DNA of 10,129 nucleotides from Candidatus Cloacimonadota bacterium (GCA_028681035.1 JAQUJJ010000127.1:1-10129), one strand, 5' to 3'; counted from the stretch's first letter, positions 1 to 5,440 are shown. Notes: generated from the sequence alone by a model not told the origin. A program made the numbers and translations.

Positions 1-213
1 GCATACATTATATTAGGAGATCGCAGCCTTGTTAAGAGACTGTTTGATGAAATTGCCCCTAAATACGAAGGACGCAACGGTGGTTACACTCGTGTGCTGA
101 AAGCCGGATTCCGTAAGGGTGATTCCGCTCCCATGGCAATTATCCAGTTCGTGGAAGAATCTACGATTAAACCCAAAAAAGACGCCATTAAAGCGAAAGA
201 CCTGAACAAATAA
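1..213 (+). CDS. rplQ: 50S ribosomal protein L17, C-terminal part
   Basis: The open frame enters from the left edge and ends at TAA 211-213, giving 70 residues. The segment [19 protein letters not shown] followed by [16 protein letters not shown] is the highly conserved C-terminal half of bacterial ribosomal protein L17. This protein sits near the peptide exit tunnel of the large subunit. The 5' half lies outside the window. In most bacteria rplQ is the last gene of the alpha operon after rpoA, which agrees with the terminator placed 23 bases downstream. A lysine-rich tail ([14 protein letters not shown]) extends past the conserved core. The identification is secure; only the start is missing. 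Confidence 0.96.
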   Translation, partial: AYIILGDRSLVKRLFDEIAPKYEGRNGGYTRVLKAGFRKGDSAPMAIIQFVEESTIKPKKDAIKAKDLNK

Positions 214-236
214 AAGGTCATTAGCTTACCTATATG

Positions 237-266
237 AAAGGCGGGAAGTTTCTTCCCGCCTTTCTT
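237..266. terminator. Bidirectional Rho-independent terminator between rplQ and mltG
   Basis: A perfect 11-bp stem (237-247 with 253-263, AAAGGCGGGAA/TTCCCGCCTTT) closes a 5-base loop. T-rich sequence follows on the + side and an A-rich flank precedes it, so it can also end the minus-strand transcript. It sits between two convergent genes, the place where a shared terminator is expected. Confidence 0.9.
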
Positions 267-295
267 TATCATCAGATTATCTTGCTACTATCTGC

Positions 296-1276
296 CTATG
301 ACCTTCTTTGTTTTTGCAGGTGTTCTTCATAGCTACGGGAGAATATATTATTTCCCTTGCGATCTGCAAAGAAATACAGGTATGAATGATGGGCAGGTTG
401 CAGCACTGCTTTTATTGATTCTACGGAAGGATTTGCTATCGGGGTGGGAGGTAAGCCGCTAATCATATATGTGTTATACGGAGAACGGATTTGAGTTTCT
501 TTGTAGCTCAATACTTCGCGTTTTATTCCCTTAGGCTCCAAGATATAATCCACTGTAGGGCACGATTGCAGCCGCATTCCTCTCGACAGCCTGTTCAAAA
601 ATACTCCTGCGATAATCTCTCGTTCCCCGGCGGGGCCTGCTTCTTTCTCCACTATAGATGCTAGTATCAGCTTTTTATAAAAATCAGGCGTTTCTTTTGG
701 GCTTATAGAGGCAGATTTCATACGCTTAAAGAACTGCTCAGTTTGAACAGCAAGGATGGAATCCGCACTCATAGTAATAGAGAAACGATAAGTATCGGGA
801 TATAGGAACCCTTCCAGAGAAGGGAAATTAAAACCAGTTAATCTCCTAACCAAAGCAGAATCTGTAGCAGCGGCAATAAGGCTATCATAGGGCATTAATC
901 CACTTCTATCAATCTTCATGAGTGTTTTATATAGCGACATCCCTTCCGGAAAGGTGAGTGCAATCGTTTCGCTTTTACCATCACGTAGGCGACTTACTGT
1001 CTGCCATAAATTGGTTCTCCCTCCAAAGACATAGCTTCCAGGCTTCAAATTGCGATCCGCAACACGCAGCTTGGTAAGTAGCTTGAATATGGTCTTGCTG
1101 CTAATAATGTTCTCTTCTTGCAGCTTTCTGGCGATTCTGCCCGCATTATCTCCCGGTATGATGTTCACTATCCTCTTCTCTGCAAAAGAGGGCACGAACA
1201 CGATGTACGCCAGTGTAAATATTACTAAACTAATCAATGTTATCCCGATCAGAAGGGTAGTTCTAAGATGTGTCAT
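296..1276 (-). CDS. mltG: Endolytic murein transglycosylase MltG (YceG family)
   Basis: 326 residues from the ATG at 1276. MltG is an inner-membrane lytic transglycosylase that cleaves nascent peptidoglycan glycan strands and is thought to set where chains terminate. A single N-terminal membrane segment (about residues 7-29) anchors a periplasmic domain. The family signature is clear: LASIVEKEAG with the catalytic glutamate at about residue 210, then ERE, AGVFLNRL, GMRLQSCPTVDY and the late SPYNTY..GLPPTPIANPS motif. The open frame extends 24 codons further upstream, but the ATG at 1276 is chosen because it places the membrane segment at the N-terminus and overlaps the ruvX stop as ATGA. It is the last gene of a tightly packed minus-strand operon; mltG next to ruvX is a recurring bacterial pairing. 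Confidence 0.93.
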   Translation of the reverse strand: MTHLRTTLLIGITLISLVIFTLAYIVFVPSFAEKRIVNIIPGDNAGRIARKLQEENIISSKTIFKLLTKLRVADRNLKPGSYVFGGRTNLWQTVSRLRDGKSETIALTFPEGMSLYKTLMKIDRSGLMPYDSLIAAATDSALVRRLTGFNFPSLEGFLYPDTYRFSITMSADSILAVQTEQFFKRMKSASISPKETPDFYKKLILASIVEKEAGPAGEREIIAGVFLNRLSRGMRLQSCPTVDYILEPKGIKREVLSYKETQIRSPYNTYMISGLPPTPIANPSVESIKAVLQPAHHSYLYFFADRKGNNIFSRSYEEHLQKQRRS

Positions 1277-1692
1277 AAACTTTCCAAATATTCTTTCAAA
1301 AACATACAAGCTGCCATAGCATCTTTGATCTTGCGGGATTCTTGCCAAGTATAGCCCATCTTTTTTAGCTCATCATCTGCAGAGCAGGTGGAATAACGCT
1401 CGTCATAATCTATCACAGCTACACATAGTGCCTTGCTTAGCGCATCCGCAAAGGCTTTAGTCTCTGTGGTTTTAGGGGTAAACGTCCCATCAATGGCATA
1501 CGGCATGCCCACTATAACCAAGCTGATAGAGTTCTGTGCGACTATTCCGTTAATTGTAGTGATAGTATCTTGTATTCCATTGTTAGCCAGCACCATATAT
1601 GGTTTGGCAAACATCCGCATCGGGTCGCTTAGCGCAAGCCCAATACGCTTTTCGCCATAATCCACTGCCAGAATCCTGCCTTGGTTAATCAT
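1273..1692 (-). CDS. ruvX: Putative pre-16S rRNA nuclease / Holliday junction resolvase-like YqgF
   Basis: 139 residues, the usual length for the YqgF/RuvX family. The N-terminal ILAVDYGEKRIGLALSDP is the RNase H-like first strand with the conserved acidic residue Asp11. IVGMPYAIDGT and the DERYSTCSADDEL and KIKDAMAACMFLKEYLE segments match the remaining family blocks, including the late aspartate. Family members in E. coli are implicated in 5' maturation of 16S rRNA; a resolvase role has also been proposed. The start ATG at 1692 overlaps the upstream lipoprotein stop (ATGA), and its own stop overlaps the mltG start in the same way, which indicates translational coupling throughout. Confidence 0.93.
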   Translation of the reverse strand: MINQGRILAVDYGEKRIGLALSDPMRMFAKPYMVLANNGIQDTITTINGIVAQNSISLVIVGMPYAIDGTFTPKTTETKAFADALSKALCVAVIDYDERYSTCSADDELKKMGYTWQESRKIKDAMAACMFLKEYLESL

Positions 1693-2276
1693 AGATAGGA
1701 TTCATCTCTCCAGATGGCTATGTACCAGCGGTCGCCTACAGGTCTAAGATAAAAACTCGCCCTACCATTTGCATTCAGGGACGAATTTGTGGCTGTATAG
1801 CTTAGTGTTAAATTAAATGTGCAGGTGATAATTATCCAATCCTCATGCCCAAGAGCTGGGTCTTGCTCCCATTTATCCTGAGGGGGTATTATCAAGCGTA
1901 GGTCAATGTCATCAGGAGGGGGGTATATGCCATCGCTGGAGCCTTCTATGAACATTCTGGTAGTAAACTCCCTTTCCTGATCATAGTCCCAATAAGAGTC
2001 ATTTATGTTGTCACCATTAAAATCCACCCCAATCTGGTTGATTTCGCTAGCAATTAGCTCAAAGCGAAAATCCGGATGCAGCAGAGTAAGGTACAAATCT
2101 ATGTTCTTTTCCTGATATGCTCTTTCCAGATTACGTAACAGTTTCTCAGGGGAGTCATTCAGCATATCGTCGTTAATTCCTGAAATGTCTTTTAGCACGG
2201 GGCGAAAAGGATTATTACAACCGCTTAACAGCATCAAGGATAGCAGCAATAGAGCCAACAGCTTAGGAATTGTCAT
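1689..2276 (-). CDS. Predicted lipoprotein, NTF2-like character
   Basis: 195 residues starting with a lipoprotein signal peptide: one Lys, a leucine-rich core and lipobox LSGC with the lipidated Cys at residue 20. The mature part begins with a region typical of NTF2/SnoaL-like folds (SPEKLLRNLERAYQEKNIDLYLTLLHPDFRFEL), a helix followed by a tyrosine-rich strand. It ends with strands closing on FYLRPVGDRWYIAIWRDE. This ending resembles that of the neighbouring lipoprotein (LHLKRISGYWYIEQWYDY), so the two may be diverged duplicates. It overlaps the upstream lipoprotein by 14 bases and ruvX by 4. The function is unknown; a periplasm-facing envelope role is inferred from the signal and from mltG in the same operon. 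Confidence 0.82.
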   Translation of the reverse strand: MTIPKLLALLLLSLMLLSGCNNPFRPVLKDISGINDDMLNDSPEKLLRNLERAYQEKNIDLYLTLLHPDFRFELIASEINQIGVDFNGDNINDSYWDYDQEREFTTRMFIEGSSDGIYPPPDDIDLRLIIPPQDKWEQDPALGHEDWIIITCTFNLTLSYTATNSSLNANGRASFYLRPVGDRWYIAIWRDESYL

Positions 2277-2823
2277 ATTTCAATTTCCCCCAAGTGTCAG
2301 CATTAGTTAAGCGGTAGTCGTACCATTGCTCAATATACCAGTAACCTGATATCCTTTTAAGATGCAGCTCCATCTTCCCATTGGCAATAATCACAGCTCT
2401 TTCAGGGCTATTTCGCATAGTACCACGGATAGTGTATGGACTGTAGATAAAAGCTTCGTTTTCGCTTATCTGATCGTCGCTATCTATCTTAAGAGAATCC
2501 ATCTCAATCTGCGTGTAGTTATTGTGTAGCAGCTCGATCATATTCTGTTCCTGGCTTCTGTTCCAGGTGGAAGGTATAGAGAAATCACTGATATCCTGTA
2601 CGGCAAAATGAAATACATAATCACCCGTAAACAGACCTGCATAGTGAATCTTATTACGGCTGTCAGTATAACAATAGCCTAAGTTTTCCAAGACGTATTC
2701 CAAATCATAGGCATAATCGTTCCACAAGGGAGGTTCCCCTGGTGGCTCAGATTCACGCACTTTGAAAAGGTCGCATCCGCAAAGTAGCACTAAAGCTAAC
2801 AGAATTATCAATACATCTCTCAT
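2263..2823 (-). CDS. Predicted lipoprotein, first gene of the mltG operon
   Basis: 186 residues with lipobox LCGC (Cys17) after a short leucine/isoleucine-rich signal, followed by a proline/glutamate-rich linker (residues 22-32). The mature domain has DYAYDLEYVLENLGYCYTDSRNKIHYAGLF near its start and ends in ELHLKRISGYWYIEQWYDYRL. This is the helix-then-strands order of NTF2-like proteins and is similar in layout to the next gene. The ATG at 2823 is the only start that retains the charged N-region of the signal. It lacks a convincing ribosome binding site; a good promoter lies so close upstream that the mRNA could be leaderless. No specific function can be assigned. Confidence 0.8.
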   Translation of the reverse strand: MRDVLIILLALVLLCGCDLFKVRESEPPGEPPLWNDYAYDLEYVLENLGYCYTDSRNKIHYAGLFTGDYVFHFAVQDISDFSIPSTWNRSQEQNMIELLHNNYTQIEMDSLKIDSDDQISENEAFIYSPYTIRGTMRNSPERAVIIANGKMELHLKRISGYWYIEQWYDYRLTNADTWGKLKYDNS

Positions 2824-2829
2824 AAACTC

Positions 2830-2858
2830 ATAATTAAGTGGGAGCTAATATGTGTCAA
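2830..2858 (-). promoter_or_regulatory. Promoter of the lipoprotein-ruvX-mltG operon
   Basis: On the minus strand a perfect -35 TTGACA (2853-2858) is followed after 17 bases by AATTAT (2830-2835; 4 of 6 to TATAAT). The expected start point, about seven bases past the -10, falls on or next to the ATG at 2823. No Shine-Dalgarno sequence can be seen before that ATG. The assignment rests on consensus match and position only. Confidence 0.5.
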
Positions 2859-2934
2859 TGGAAAAGTCCAATCTGGGCGGTAAACCCCGATCAGCAATAC
2901 CAGGATGCCAATCTTTGAAACATGTAAGCTCACA

Positions 2935-2960
2935 CGCCTCGTGCGAGAACAGACGAGGCG
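2935..2960 (-). terminator. Hairpin after the asparaginase gene, possible weak terminator
   Basis: A perfect 8-bp inverted repeat (2935-2942 CGCCTCGT with 2953-2960 ACGAGGCG) around a 10-base loop lies just after the asparaginase stop, in the direction of its transcription. No long U-run follows, only scattered T. It could be a weak or factor-assisted terminator, or a 3'-end stabilising structure. Confidence 0.4.
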
Positions 2961-2967
2961 GCTGTTC

Positions 2968-3969
2968 TTACCTTACACTAAACACCGGATATATCTTCCC
3001 GATAGGCTGTTTATCATCATTCAGATTAGGCTGGATGTGAAACCGCTCAAGCTTGCCGTATTCTTCCTCTGTTAACAGCTTTAGTTCGCGCAGCACCTGC
3101 ATTGCGGCGCAAGCTGCCATTCCTGCGGCACCATCCTCTATCTTTAGGGCAATGCCAAGCTGCGGCTCTCTTATGCCAATGCAATAAACCCCTTGCGCTC
3201 CTATCTTGCCTATCATTCTGCCTTTGGTTGCCTGCATCAGTTCCGTACAAAAGCCCCCGGTACCTGCCACCATTTCAGGATACTTACTCATTGCTTCAAA
3301 TATCCGCTTAGCGGGGTTCTGGTATTCTTCCGCTAAAAACTCCGAATTGGCAAAACGGGCAAAGCCCAAAGCCATATTATAAATTGGCATGGCAAATACT
3401 GGCACATTACAGCCATCAGTTCCAATAGCAATCTTATCCGCAGGATAGGCGCAAACGTCACTAAGGATGGCAAGTATTTCCCTTTGTACAGGGTGTTGCG
3501 GCTCCAGATAGCTCTCCAGAGGGTATCCTTTCATCAGGCAAGTTGCTAGCATACCGCTATGTTTTCCGGAACAATCGCTCTTAATCCGCTGGGCTGTAAT
3601 GCCTGCTTCTGCCTGTGCAAAGGCAACTTCCACATTTATAGAACGGGCTACTCCGCACTGTAAGGCACTTTCATCCAGCCTCAGCTTTGCCAGAATACTC
3701 CGCACCGCTTCAATATGTATATCCTCAGAATAGTGAGATGAGCAGATGAGGGCAAGTTCCTTAGGGCTTATCTTATACTTATCCACAGCCCCTGACAGCA
3801 CTACGTTTAATGCCTGCATGGGCTTTGCCGAAGAACGGAAATAGGTGTATTTCTCCTTATCCCCACAAACGGCAACCACATTTCCCTGTGGATTTACTAC
3901 TAAAGCATCACCACGGTGAATACACTCCACCACATCCGCACGCGTTTTATGAATAAATATCTCGGACAT
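2968..3969 (-). CDS. L-asparaginase II family protein (ReAV-type, serine/zinc class)
   Basis: 333 residues, full length for the Asparaginase_II family (the Rhizobium etli inducible-asparaginase type, unrelated to E. coli AnsA/AnsB). The enzyme would hydrolyse L-asparagine to aspartate and ammonia in the cytoplasm; no signal peptide is seen. Conserved blocks are FRSSAKPMQ (Ser46/Ser47, Lys49), CSSHYSE (Ser78), SDCSGKHSGM (Cys133, Lys136) and GTDGCNVP (Cys187). These correspond, shifted by two, to the Ser-Lys pairs and Cys/Lys zinc site known from R. etli ReAV. The ATG at 3969 has a good AGGAG eight bases upstream. A possible -35 TTGACT lies at 4022-4027 but no good -10 stands at normal spacing. 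It is not obviously part of the downstream operon, from which a hairpin and a separate promoter divide it. Confidence 0.9.
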   Translation of the reverse strand: MSEIFIHKTRADVVECIHRGDALVVNPQGNVVAVCGDKEKYTYFRSSAKPMQALNVVLSGAVDKYKISPKELALICSSHYSEDIHIEAVRSILAKLRLDESALQCGVARSINVEVAFAQAEAGITAQRIKSDCSGKHSGMLATCLMKGYPLESYLEPQHPVQREILAILSDVCAYPADKIAIGTDGCNVPVFAMPIYNMALGFARFANSEFLAEEYQNPAKRIFEAMSKYPEMVAGTGGFCTELMQATKGRMIGKIGAQGVYCIGIREPQLGIALKIEDGAAGMAACAAMQVLRELKLLTEEEYGKLERFHIQPNLNDDKQPIGKIYPVFSVR

Positions 3970-4162
3970 CTCTATCTCCTAACATTCTATATTCGGTATA
4001 AATCGTTAATGTACACAAAATAGTCAAGCCTAAATTAGCAGTTCAGCGGTTTCGGAATGCTGCTCTACACTTCAGTAACCCAGCACTCCAGCACGTCAAC
4101 ACCCCAGCACGTCAACACTAAAACACTCTATACACCCATCAAAGAACAAAAAGCTTCTATAA
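3970..4162. other. Intergenic, non-coding; CAGCAC/TCAACAC short repeats
   Basis: No open frame with coding character is seen. At 4079-4118 there is a run of C/A-rich words: a 15-base unit, CCAGCACGTCAACAC, occurs at 4088-4102 and again at 4104-4118 (period 16), preceded by partial copies (CCCAGCACT). The rest is AT-rich and contains the upstream region of the asparaginase gene. Confidence 0.6.
4088..4118. repeat. Two-copy 15-bp tandem repeat CCAGCACGTCAACAC
   Basis: Two exact copies (4088-4102 and 4104-4118) are separated by one base, with degenerate copies of CAGCACT just before and AACACT just after. The role is unknown. It looks like a replication-slippage product in an intergenic spacer. 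Confidence 0.75.
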
Positions 4163-4219
4163 TGTAAGGGGGACAAATCTGAAGTTTTGGGACAAAATTG
4201 CGATTTATTTTCGCAGTCC
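4163..4219. other. Possible relic of an insertion-sequence end with GGGACA repeats
   Basis: The stretch begins TGTAAGGGGGACAAAT and repeats the word as TTTGGGACAAAAT at 4187-4199. Next is an interrupted stem (GGAC 4190-4193, TGCGA 4199-4203 with TCGCA 4211-4215, GTCC 4216-4219). A TGT tip followed by repeated GGGACAAA words recalls ends of IS21-like elements as I remember them, but no transposase is nearby. A second GAGGGACACCTGTAAAAATT word lies at 4626-4645. The IS assignment is a guess. Confidence 0.25.
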
Positions 4220-4220
4220 T

Positions 4221-4256
4221 AAAAAAAAAGCGGTGCCAAATCAAGTTCAGCACCGC
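4221..4256 (-). terminator. Rho-independent terminator of the tracrRNA candidate
   Basis: On the minus strand a perfect 7-bp GC-rich stem GCGGTGC/GCACCGC (4250-4256 with 4230-4236) and a 13-base loop are followed directly by nine T (complement of 4221-4229). It is one of the strongest terminators in the window and has no protein gene upstream of it, which itself argues for an RNA gene. Confidence 0.9.
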
Positions 4257-4319
4257 AGTTGTTGGAAAAATCCTTATTAACAGCTTGACACCAAATCATA
4301 GTTAGTTAAACAAGGTTCC
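4221..4319 (-). ncRNA. Candidate tracrRNA of a type II CRISPR-Cas system
   Basis: A minus-strand RNA of about 99 nt is bounded by a sigma70-like promoter and a strong terminator. Reading 5' to 3', the anti-repeat candidate covers roughly 4316-4275 (contains TATGATTTGGTGTCAAGC and ends GTTAATAA). Then comes GGAUUUUUCC (4273-4264), able to form a GGA-UUUU-UCC nexus hairpin. The spacer CAACAACU follows, and the GCGGUGC/GCACCGC terminal stem with nine U. The AAUAAGG...UCC order after the anti-repeat matches the layout I know from type II tracrRNAs (AAUAAGG in S. pyogenes and N. meningitidis; GGAUUAUUCC in Bacteroidota II-C). It is divergent from a Cas9-like N-terminus starting 40 bases away. It predicts a CRISPR repeat whose 5' end resembles GTTAACAGCTTGACACC. 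No such array is in the window, so the call depends on architecture and context. Alternatives are an antisense leader or another small RNA. Confidence 0.68.
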
Positions 4320-4325
4320 ATAGAC

Positions 4326-4354
4326 AAGATAAAATAAACATGTCTGGAGGTCAA
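4326..4354 (-). promoter_or_regulatory. Promoter of the tracrRNA candidate
   Basis: Minus strand -35 TTGACC (4349-4354, 5 of 6), 17-base spacer, -10 TATCTT (4326-4331, 4 of 6), predicting a start near 4319. The -35 box overlaps the GGAGG of the divergent cas9-like gene. On the + strand TAAAAT (4330-4335) could be the -10 of that gene, so two divergent promoters would share about 30 bases. Confidence 0.5.
4346..4350 (+). promoter_or_regulatory. Strong ribosome binding site of the cas9-like stub
   Basis: GGAGG lies nine bases before the ATG at 4360. It supports the reading that this ATG was a real start codon, even though only 21 codons remain open after it. Confidence 0.75.
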
Positions 4355-4359
4355 GCAAA

Positions 4360-4425
4360 ATGTTTAAAAGCAGTGAAAAGAATTATCGCCTTGGTATTGA
4401 TTTAGGCTCAACATCACTAGTATAA
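4360..4425 (+). pseudogene. cas9: Cas9-like N-terminal stub (RuvC-I motif), truncated
   Basis: The ATG after a strong GGAGG opens 21 codons ending at TAA 4423-4425. The peptide contains YRLGIDLGSTSL. In Cas9 proteins the RuvC-I motif sits in this N-terminal position and reads (I/L)G(L/I)D(L/I)G(T/S)xS(I/L/V)GWA, with the first catalytic aspartate of the nickase site. Here homology stops exactly where GW would follow, at about base 4420, and unrelated repeat-rich DNA begins. The missing thousand or so codons are not elsewhere in the window. Other actin/RNase H-fold proteins (sugar kinases, hydroxyacyl-CoA dehydratase activators) start with a similar GIDxGST loop, usually followed by T/V-K instead of S-L. 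The divergent tracrRNA candidate 40 bases upstream tips the choice to Cas9. It cannot be functional. Confidence 0.66.
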
Positions 4426-4429
4426 AGTC

Positions 4430-4620
4430 TCACTGAAAATTGCAAATCCTTTCACCGAAAATTGCAAATGGCGAAAACGGGCTATTTCTTGAGCTTCTCT
4501 GTTGGCAGTTTCTATCACTGAAAATTGCAAATGTATCACCGATAATTGCAAACTTATCACTGAAAATTGCAAGGAATTGTCACCGAAAATTGCAAGAAAG
4601 TTTCACTGAAAATTGCAAAT
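4430..4620 (+). repeat. Seven-copy direct repeat array, core TCACYGAWAATTGCAA
   Basis: Copies start at 4430, 4452, 4515, 4536, 4557, 4580 and 4603. The core is 16 bases and four to five copies extend as ...GCAAAT. Start-to-start distances are 22, 63, 21, 21, 23 and 23, i.e. about two helical turns, with one gap of exactly three units (4470-4514 holds unrelated sequence). The fifth base alternates strictly T, C, T, C, T, C, T; the fourth copy also has GATAATTGC. Each copy contains the 6-bp palindrome TTGCAA. The spacing is too short for a CRISPR array. It resembles iterons or the repeated transposase-binding sites near transposon ends. No Rep or transposase gene adjoins it. Confidence 0.92.
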
Positions 4621-4639
4621 GGCATTGAGGGACACCTGT

Positions 4640-4681
4640 AAAAATTAAAAAACGTGGAGAGCACTGGGTAGTGTATCCACG
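4640..4681 (-). terminator. Rho-independent terminator after the tail-fibre-like gene
   Basis: On the minus strand CGTGGA (4681-4676) pairs with TCCACG (4658-4653) and an inner CACT/AGTG pairing extends the stem. The run TTTTTTAATTTTT (4652-4640) follows. It lies 14 bases after the stop of the phage-like gene and matches its direction, so that gene carries its original 3' end. Confidence 0.85.
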
Positions 4682-4694
4682 TATCGGAGGAATA

Positions 4695-5308
4695 CTAAAA
4701 GGCTAAGGCGATCAATTGATATCTTGCTTGTTCGGCATCGAAGTTATTGCCAATACCGATGGTGATGCTTATCTGGCTGCCATCCTGTTTGATCTCAGAG
4801 ATGAAGAGAAAGCAGTTACACTGGTTGGTTAAGATGATGTGAGGGGCAGTAGCGTATTCGTTCTGCAGCTTATGCACGATAAAACGGTCGTCTCTGCAAC
4901 TGGCAGGTGAGGATTGAGTGTTGTCACCGATTCCTTTATCTTGATCCTGTAACTCGTATTGAAGCTTGGAGAGCGATAATAGACCATCTTGCAGATGATT
5001 AGTGGAGATCGCTGCATTGGCTATCTTACTGCCGGTAACCACTCCATCTTCTATGTGATTTCCATAGATGCAGTTGTTCTGTAAGCCCCTGGCATCGAGC
5101 TTGCCGATCGTGCAGGATTTGCCACTGAATTGACCTGCTGGATTACCGAGATTGTCCCATAGCTCATAGAAACCGCGGTCTGCTTCTGTTTGGATGCCGA
5201 TCTCATAGTAACCGGAATTTGGTGTGGTCTCGATCAGTTTCTTGCCTTCCGACCAGGACTGTCCCGGTCTGAGCAAACGGATATCCACTCCTGATTGGGG
5301 CTTGCGTT
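4695..5308 (-). pseudogene. Phage tail-fibre-like protein, C-terminal fragment cut by the IS
   Basis: The frame is open from the IS boundary at 5308 to TAG 4695-4697, about 204 residues. An in-frame GTG at 5288 exists, but the frame continues into the IS without a proper start or ribosome binding site, so the 5' end has been lost. The central part has the tail-fibre style spacer repeat IEDGVVTGSKIANAAISTNHLQDGLLSLSKL. It is preceded by a beta-rich region (GYYEIGIQTEADRGFYELWDN) and followed by a beta-rich C-terminal domain (HIILTNQCNCFLFISEI, ISITIGIGNN) like those that form fibre tips. No enzyme motif is seen. The role as a phage or phage-like particle fibre is inferred from this composition; the exact family is not recognised. 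Confidence 0.6.
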
Positions 5309-5320
5309 TGACGTTACCCC
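5309..5320 (+). repeat. Left terminal inverted repeat of the IS
   Basis: TGACGTTACCCC, matching 10 of 12 bases of the right end. The boundary was set by the TG...CA tips and by the protein frames that break here. Confidence 0.82.
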
Positions 5321-5366
5321 CAAAAACTGCACCAGGATCAAATGGACAAATTTTACGCTAACGCGC

Positions 5367-5421
5367 CCTCAGTACAAGTAACACTTGTTCGCTAACTCTC
5401 GAGCGTTAACTTGTCCTGAGG
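5367..5421 (+). other. Nested inverted repeats in the IS leader
   Basis: ACAAGT-AAC-ACTTGT (5374-5388) is a perfect 6-bp hairpin. A larger competing pairing joins CCTCAG (5367-5372) plus ACAAGT with ACTTGT (5409-5414) plus CTGAGG (5416-5421). It lies between the left IS end and orfA, upstream of its ribosome binding site (AGGA 5434-5437). It could act to block readthrough transcription or translation from outside promoters, as is known for several IS elements. Confidence 0.45.
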
Positions 5422-5440
5422 CAAAAGAAAAGCAGGAATA

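Noticed and set aside
1277..1348. Longer mltG starting at 1348
   Set aside because: It would extend deep into ruvX; the ATG at 1276 has the typical ATGA overlap and places the membrane anchor at the N-terminus.
3047..3311. Open frames on both strands opposite or within the asparaginase gene
   Set aside because: They are GC-skew shadows of a well conserved gene, with no independent signals.
4430..4620. Reading the repeat array as a CRISPR array belonging to the cas9 relic
   Set aside because: Units are 16-18 bp with 3-7 bp between them. Type II arrays have repeats of about 36 bp and spacers of about 30 bp. The repeat also shows no complementarity to the tracrRNA anti-repeat candidate.
4440..4628. 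62-codon open frame on the + strand with repeated KIAN/ENCK words
   Set aside because: It is a by-product of the 21-23 bp repeats read in frame: no ribosome binding site, changing phase between copies, and no recognisable fold.
4829..5017. Short minus-strand frame inside the tail-fibre-like gene
   Set aside because: Shadow in another frame of a better supported gene; no start signal.
5289..5360. Treating the frame upstream of GTG 5288 as coding into the IS
   Set aside because: Beyond 5308 the bases belong to the IS inverted repeat and leader; the extra codons up to the stop at 5358-5360 are fortuitous.
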